Assembly (NCBI GenBank): GCA_019163375.1
Contig: JAFLKK010000004.1
Span: forward strand, 434,001 to 498,000
Length of the DNA stretch: 64,000 nt
Source: Paludibacter sp.
GTDB lineage: Bacteria; Bacteroidota; Bacteroidia; Bacteroidales; Paludibacteraceae
Reading direction: 5' to 3'
The notes below the pieces were generated by a model. It made no database searches. It saw nothing but the letters and a program-made list of their open reading frames with translations, and was not told the DNA's origin. Below, one piece after another: positions 62,049 to 64,000 of the stretch (position 1 is its first letter; every line of letters begins with the position of its first letter). The position numbers were made by a program, and so were the translations under genes.

Positions 62049-62580
62049 ATAGTGCTTCAGTCAGCAGTTATCAGTAAACAGTAATCAATGAGCGGTAATA
62101 GGCAAGGAGTATGCTGTAGTCACTAAGTATTTTTCACCAATGGGCAATAATACCCCTGTTCGCTGCAAGTTGGCGGCGTTGAGTTCGGCGAAGTATCCAG
62201 ACTTCGCCGTGCTAGTACTTGTCCGTCCACCGACTTAAGCAAGGCTCTTGCCTTGCAAATCAAAAATAGAATATGGAAAGCAAGAGCTTTTCTTCAAGCT
62301 TTGACAGTTCATTTGTAGAACAGTACGCAAGTGCTGCACTACTTTTTTCGTTTTCTAAAAAATAATAGGAAGAATGGAAGTTTAGGTTAATTGTTTTTTG
62401 TATGTTTGTGGGATGAAAAAAGAAACAAGAACCAATGCACCAGCCATAAAGCGAAAATATGCGCAATTGAACAGCGCATATCCCAATAGAATAGCGCATA
62501 TATAGGTGTTATGGGCAACAGCAAAAAACGTTGGTGGATAATTTCGCACCAATTTGAGAAGTTACATTTGACTGATAAAT
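62049..62580. other. Gap with repeat remnants
   Basis: It holds small palindromes (GCAAGG...CCTTGC near 62240; ATATGCGC...GCGCATAT at 62457-62481). A plus-strand TATGTTTG box near 62399-62406 precedes a 30-codon ORF (62413-62505) of no known kind. I see no convincing gene. Confidence 0.45.
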
Positions 62581-62976
62581 ATGAATATAATAGAACAACA
62601 CTTTCTTGACTTAAAACGCATCGACAAACTCTCGTTGCTGATAAATTCTCGTTGGATAGGAAAAGCTTATCCAGAAAATACGAATCTAAATATTCGATTA
62701 AATTGTAAGTTTGAACAAATCGACAACAAAATAATCGGATTTATGGATGTTGACGACGAAGGAGAAATTTTAATAATTAAATTGGAAGGAGGAATTGTTC
62801 AATTGCCATTTCTAATTTTTGACTATTTTAGCACAAATCCGCTGATAACAAATTACGGTCGGATAATGTACGAGATAAATGATAATTGGACTGAATTAAA
62901 CGGACGAGTTGTTGGATTCAGCGGTGAGAGAAGTTTACTAGTAATTGCTAAACACGAATTGACAATTGAAATATAA
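62581..62976 (+). CDS. Hypothetical protein of unknown function
   Basis: A 131-residue soluble protein (MNIIEQHFLDLKRIDKLSLL; GEILIIKLEGGIVQLPFLIF; GRVVGFSGERSLLVIAKHEL). Probably alpha/beta with a Glu/Gly-rich core. No signal peptide and no recognised family. A hairpin element (62978-63059) follows immediately, so the gene may have been trimmed or moved with it. Confidence 0.55.
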   Translation: MNIIEQHFLDLKRIDKLSLLINSRWIGKAYPENTNLNIRLNCKFEQIDNKIIGFMDVDDEGEILIIKLEGGIVQLPFLIFDYFSTNPLITNYGRIMYEINDNWTELNGRVVGFSGERSLLVIAKHELTIEI

Positions 62977-62977
62977 C

Positions 62978-63059
62978 TAGCCCGCACTGTCGCGAATCTG
63001 TGATCCGTGACAAACAAAATAGAAAGAAACACAAGTCACAGACCTTGGCTAGCGGGGGC
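62978..63059. repeat. Hairpin element CTAGCCCGC...GGCTAGCGGG, copy 1
   Basis: About 80 bp with inverted ends and an inner CTGTGATCCGTGACAAAC block. Copy 2 is at 63799-63876. The two flank the membrane-protein gene between them. Confidence 0.75.
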
Positions 63060-63173
63060 ATTTTAGAAAAAAATAACAGAAGAAATCTTGCATCTTGTGT
63101 TAAATTGAACAGACCAATTAATACGAAACGAAAAGATTAAAATTCAACTTTATACGATTACGAAAAGGATAAA

Positions 63174-63689
63174 ATGAGACTTGACAATAATAGAAAACCC
63201 AAGAACAAAAGATATAAACATATTCTAATATCTATTTTTATTCTTTTAACCTCGACAATATACTTCTTCGCTGCTTATTTAGGATACAAGCACCAAAATA
63301 TAAATTTATCAGATTTCTCAAATCATATTGGAATTGTTGAAAATACTGGTGAAACTTATCGAATTGGAAGTAAAGGTAGAAGGTCTTTAGTCTTCTTTGT
63401 TGACTTAAGCGGTTTAAATCAAAGACTTGGTATTTATAGAATGTGCGAAAATTATGAAGACTTACATAAGAGCATTAAATATGGAGACGAAATCAGTATC
63501 TTTTATGAGTCGCATAAATCTAAAGAAAATGTAAATATTGATATTATTCAAATTGAGGAAAAAGGTAGAATCATTTATTCCAAAGAAGAATATGAAAAAA
63601 AAGAGAGTGCTTTAATTTGGATTGGATTAATAGCTGGATTTCTTTCAGTTATTTATTCTTGGATTTACTTTAGAAAAAATGTAAGATAA
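63174..63689 (+). CDS. Membrane protein of unknown function
   Basis: A 171-residue protein with a basic N-terminus, one helix near residues 18-38, a soluble domain (about 45-140) and a second helix near 145-165. It lies between two copies of the CTAGCCCGC element. I recognise no family. Confidence 0.6.
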   Translation: MRLDNNRKPKNKRYKHILISIFILLTSTIYFFAAYLGYKHQNINLSDFSNHIGIVENTGETYRIGSKGRRSLVFFVDLSGLNQRLGIYRMCENYEDLHKSIKYGDEISIFYESHKSKENVNIDIIQIEEKGRIIYSKEEYEKKESALIWIGLIAGFLSVIYSWIYFRKNVR

Positions 63690-63701
63690 AATCGAATAAA
63701 A

Positions 63702-63770
63702 ATGATAACAATTGAGGAAATAAAAAGAGACTTTTCATTTATCGAAGCTTTAACTGGTAATTCTGAATGA
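63702..63770 (+). pseudogene. Truncated gene fragment
   Basis: An ATG opens MITIEEIKRDFSFIEALTG and stops after 22 codons, just ahead of repeat copy 2. It looks like the start of a gene cut by the repeat insertion. No family can be named. Confidence 0.35.
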
Positions 63771-63798
63771 TACATGAATTCTGAAACTTTTGAAGGTT

Positions 63799-63876
63799 CC
63801 CCCGCTGTCGCGAATCTGTGACCCGTGACAAACAAAATAGAAAGAAACACAGGTCACAGACCTGGGCTAGCGGGGG
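63799..63876. repeat. Hairpin element CCCCGCTGTCGCG, copy 2
   Basis: Shares the block CGAATCTGTGACCCGTGAC and the ending GGCTAGCGGG with copy 1. Confidence 0.75.
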
Positions 63877-63940
63877 AGACTCAAAACTATCCACATTTTA
63901 TAGATTTGTAGAAAGCGTACAAAAAAGACATTACAAAAAC

Positions 63941-64000
63941 ATGGAAAAGATTATTGAACTCAACAAATTCAACATTGAAAAGGAACACATTTGTTGTGCT
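63941..64000 (+). CDS. YoaP-like GNAT acetyltransferase, N-terminal part
   Basis: Twenty codons before the window ends. The phrase NIEKEHICCA is typical of the start of YoaP-type GNAT proteins. The catalytic part lies outside the window, so the call is tentative. Confidence 0.5.
   Translation, partial: MEKIIELNKFNIEKEHICCA

Noticed and set aside
62413-62505. A 30-codon plus-strand ORF behind a TATGTTTG box
   Set aside because: Too short, no family, and it overlaps a hairpin with GCGCATAT arms.
1-64000. CRISPR array, rRNA, tRNA, transposase or integrase
   Set aside because: No array of equal repeats and spacers, no rRNA or tRNA-like folded stretch and no such protein was found. The tandem 21-bp array at 16257 has no spacers.

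Overview
The window comes from a Bacteroidota chromosome, most likely Bacteroidales-like (order and family are inferred, not proven). Evidence: promoters read TAnnTTTG with no Shine-Dalgarno signal, outer-membrane proteins are PorT-like barrels and OmpA fusions, lipoproteins are numerous, and intergenic DNA is full of short palindromic repeats. No rRNA, tRNA, CRISPR array, integrase or transposase was found. Nearly all genes lie on the minus strand; the plus strand carries a few short units near 24.3-25.6 kb, 36-38.4 kb and 62.6-64 kb.

The dominant theme is envelope and general-stress physiology under one apparent regulon. Sixteen transcription units start downstream of the same element: two direct boxes (TTACATAAT-like, the distal one ending in ATTCACA) exactly 21 bp apart, followed 22-23 bp later by a TAnnTTTG -7 hexamer-like box. 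Units under it encode universal stress proteins, bacterioferritin with a type III polyketide synthase and an isoprenylcysteine-methyltransferase-like protein, class I aldolase with an aeRF1/Balon-like ribosome factor, CsbD, YtxH with a YqjE/holin-like protein, SHOCT, DUF4239, YihY, an old yellow enzyme, an alpha/beta hydrolase, OmpA proteins, PorT-like barrels, an Ig/DUF3494 lipoprotein, and three paralogous coiled-coil lipoproteins.

Layout. 1-2.5 kb: end-cut TamB-like gene and cbpM-cbpA. 2.6-11 kb: small stress and envelope genes, a UspA, an M1 peptidase with an extra C-terminal part, an old yellow enzyme. 11.6-15.8 kb: CheB, CheB-CheR-PAS and PAS signalling proteins without a kinase. 16.2-17.5 kb: a 21-bp minisatellite and YihY. 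18-24.3 kb: a low-GC accessory island with an HNH-STAND-HEAT protein (candidate anti-phage defence), a membrane protein and an FRG-domain protein, separated by repeated cassette-like boundaries. 24.3-28.9 kb: YbaN, DUF2867, two alpha/beta hydrolases and small lipoprotein genes. 29.2-35.4 kb: two multi-gene stress operons. 36-38.4 kb (plus): ECF sigma factor with a membrane partner, then tandem small secreted paralogues. 39.8-48.7 kb: a glycan operon (GH130, GT4 fused to an alpha-helical domain, PIG-L, GT4, a GH100-like glycosidase) plus an AI-2E-family transporter. 48.8-61.9 kb: a dense run of stress-envelope operons. 62-64 kb: unknown plus-strand genes separated by a repeated hairpin element, then the start of a YoaP-like GNAT gene.

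Taken together, the regulon members protect iron and redox balance (bacterioferritin, old yellow enzyme), ribosomes (Balon-like factor) and the envelope (OmpA, barrels, lipoproteins, YtxH/YqjE-like, CsbD). This suggests a coordinated stationary-phase or envelope-stress programme whose regulator is not in the window.
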